Of a stretch of 64,000 bases of DNA, positions 63,080 through 64,000 are shown in pieces; positions within the stretch are counted from its first letter, which is position 1, and every line of letters starts with the position of its first letter. Under the pieces are notes generated by a model. That model searched no databases, had not been told where the DNA came from, and was given only the letters and a program-made list of their open reading frames with translations. Made by a program: the position numbers and the translations under genes. Origin of the DNA: Tessaracoccus sp. OH4464_COT-324 (GTDB lineage: Bacteria; Actinomycetota; Actinomycetes; Propionibacteriales; Propionibacteriaceae); assembly GCF_003932855.1 (NCBI RefSeq), contig NZ_RQYZ01000001.1, forward strand, positions 124,001-188,000. Direction: 5' to 3'.

Positions 63080-64000
63080 GTGGTTTCCTTCGAGCCAGCA
63101 GATACCCTGGGCGCGGCCGAGTCGGTTCTTCGCCCGCCCAGCGGCCCGACGCTGCCACTCAGCCGCTTGGCGCCCGAGGCTGCGCTCAGGCGCCTTGAGT
63201 TGACGGTGGTTCGTCGGCTTGAGGGGTTCCTGCAAGGCGATCACCTTGGGCTGCTGCCCGGTCCGGGCACGGACACGAACGACGCGCGTGTCTACCAGCC
63301 AGGGCAGGACGATGTCCGAATGATCGACTGGGCGGTCACCGCCCGCACGGGGACCCCTCACGTGCGCGACACGATTGCTGATCGGGAGCTGGAAATCTGG
63401 GCGCTGCTCGACCTGACGCCGTCGATGAACTGGGGAACCGCGGGCATCACCAAGCGCGATCTGGGCATCGCTGCGATCGCGACCATCGGCTTTCTCAGCC
63501 AGAAGATGGGCGACCGCTTTGGCGGGCTCCTGATGCGCCCCGACGGCGTGACCCGCCGCCCGGCGCGCAGCGGACGGATGGCGCTGTACGGTCTGCTCCG
63601 TACGATGCTGGAGGAGCCGATCGTCGAGGACGTCTCCTCAGCCAAGTTCGAGCTGGGTGACGGCATTGAGCAGTTGTCGCGCATGCAACGCAGAAGAGGC
63701 ATGCGGGTTGTGGTCAGCGATTTCCTGACCCCGGGTGAGGCCGTCGTTGATGCGAACTCGCCGCCGCCTTGGGAACGGGCATTGCGCAGGCTCGGCGTGC
63801 GGAATCAGGTGCTCTGTGTGGAAGTGCTTGACGCCGCGGAACTGGACTTCCCCGACGTGGGAGAACTGCTGATCCGCGACCCGGAGACGGACTTCGCCCG
63901 CTACATTAACACCTCTGATCCCGCTGCCCGCCAGCGCATGAACGCGGCAACTAGAGCGCAGCGCGAACGGGTGGCCGCAGCTATCCGACGTGCGGGCGCC
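63080..64000 (+). CDS. DUF58 domain protein, 3' end outside the window
   Basis: Frame open from GTG 63080 to the window end (307 codons seen). N-terminal LRRLELTVVRRLEGFLQGDH, then the DUF58 motif GQDDVRMIDWAVTARTGTPHVRD and a von Willebrand A-like region with ALLDLTPSMNWG (a variant of the DxSxS metal site). Partner of MoxR in an expected moxR-DUF58-vWA operon. Partial. Confidence 0.9.
   Translation, partial: MVSFEPADTLGAAESVLRPPSGPTLPLSRLAPEAALRRLELTVVRRLEGFLQGDHLGLLPGPGTDTNDARVYQPGQDDVRMIDWAVTARTGTPHVRDTIADRELEIWALLDLTPSMNWGTAGITKRDLGIAAIATIGFLSQKMGDRFGGLLMRPDGVTRRPARSGRMALYGLLRTMLEEPIVEDVSSAKFELGDGIEQLSRMQRRRGMRVVVSDFLTPGEAVVDANSPPPWERALRRLGVRNQVLCVEVLDAAELDFPDVGELLIRDPETDFARYINTSDPAARQRMNAATRAQRERVAAAIRRAGA

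Overview
The window is a high-GC chromosomal segment of an actinobacterium. The closest picture I can draw is a member of the Propionibacteriaceae. That rests on actinobacterial families (DUF3097, DUF5709, the MoxR/DUF58 pair), GTG and TTG starts, many genes that look leaderless, and a complete vitamin B12-dependent propanediol-utilization (Pdu) locus. The assignment is inference; no 16S or other marker gene is present. No IS element, prophage, CRISPR array or integrase was seen.

Layout. 1-8.8 kb: leuS (5' end cut off), comEA-comEC, holA, rpsT and lepA. 8.8-25.0 kb: the Pdu bacterial microcompartment locus. A long minus-strand operon reads pduA-B-C-D-E-G-H-K-J-L-eutJ-M-N-O-P and ends in a malate dehydrogenase gene whose start overlaps the pduP stop. 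Diverging from pduA, the plus strand carries pduU-V, the regulator pocR and pduQ. 25.0-28.0 kb: a CUT1-type sugar ABC importer. 28.2-31.3 kb: hemW, then a GntR/YtrA regulator with its ABC transporter and a palindrome on the promoter. 31.4-43.6 kb: DUF3097, an inositol-monophosphatase-like enzyme, a metallo-hydrolase, hrcA (with a CIRCE element)-dnaJ-rsmE-tgt, a queuosine-precursor transporter, DUF5709, phoH-ybeY-CBS protein-era. 43.6-47.7 kb: leuA with a leader-peptide attenuator, citrate synthase, uppS. 47.7-51.6 kb: recO and a zur-znuB-znuC-znuA zinc uptake set. 51.6-56.1 kb: a monooxygenase-like protein, dusB, dgt, dnaG. 56.2-64 kb: an unusual sigma factor, tRNA-Asn, otsA and otsB, tRNA-Met, membrane and hypothetical proteins, moxR and a DUF58 protein cut by the window edge.

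How the genes work together. PduCDE would convert 1,2-propanediol (or glycerol) to an aldehyde inside a shell of PduA/B/J/K/N/U. PduGH reactivates the dehydratase, PduO remakes its cofactor, PduP oxidizes propionaldehyde to propionyl-CoA, PduQ reduces it to propanol, and PduL makes propionyl phosphate. PocR probably controls both arms from the 160-bp divergent region. PduS (cobalamin reductase), PduT, PduF, PduW and PduX are absent from the locus. Present instead are a flavoprotein-like PduM-position gene and a coupled malate dehydrogenase. The most interesting possibility here is that redox and cobalamin handling differ from the enterobacterial model and tie into the propionate (Wood-Werkman) cycle of this group.
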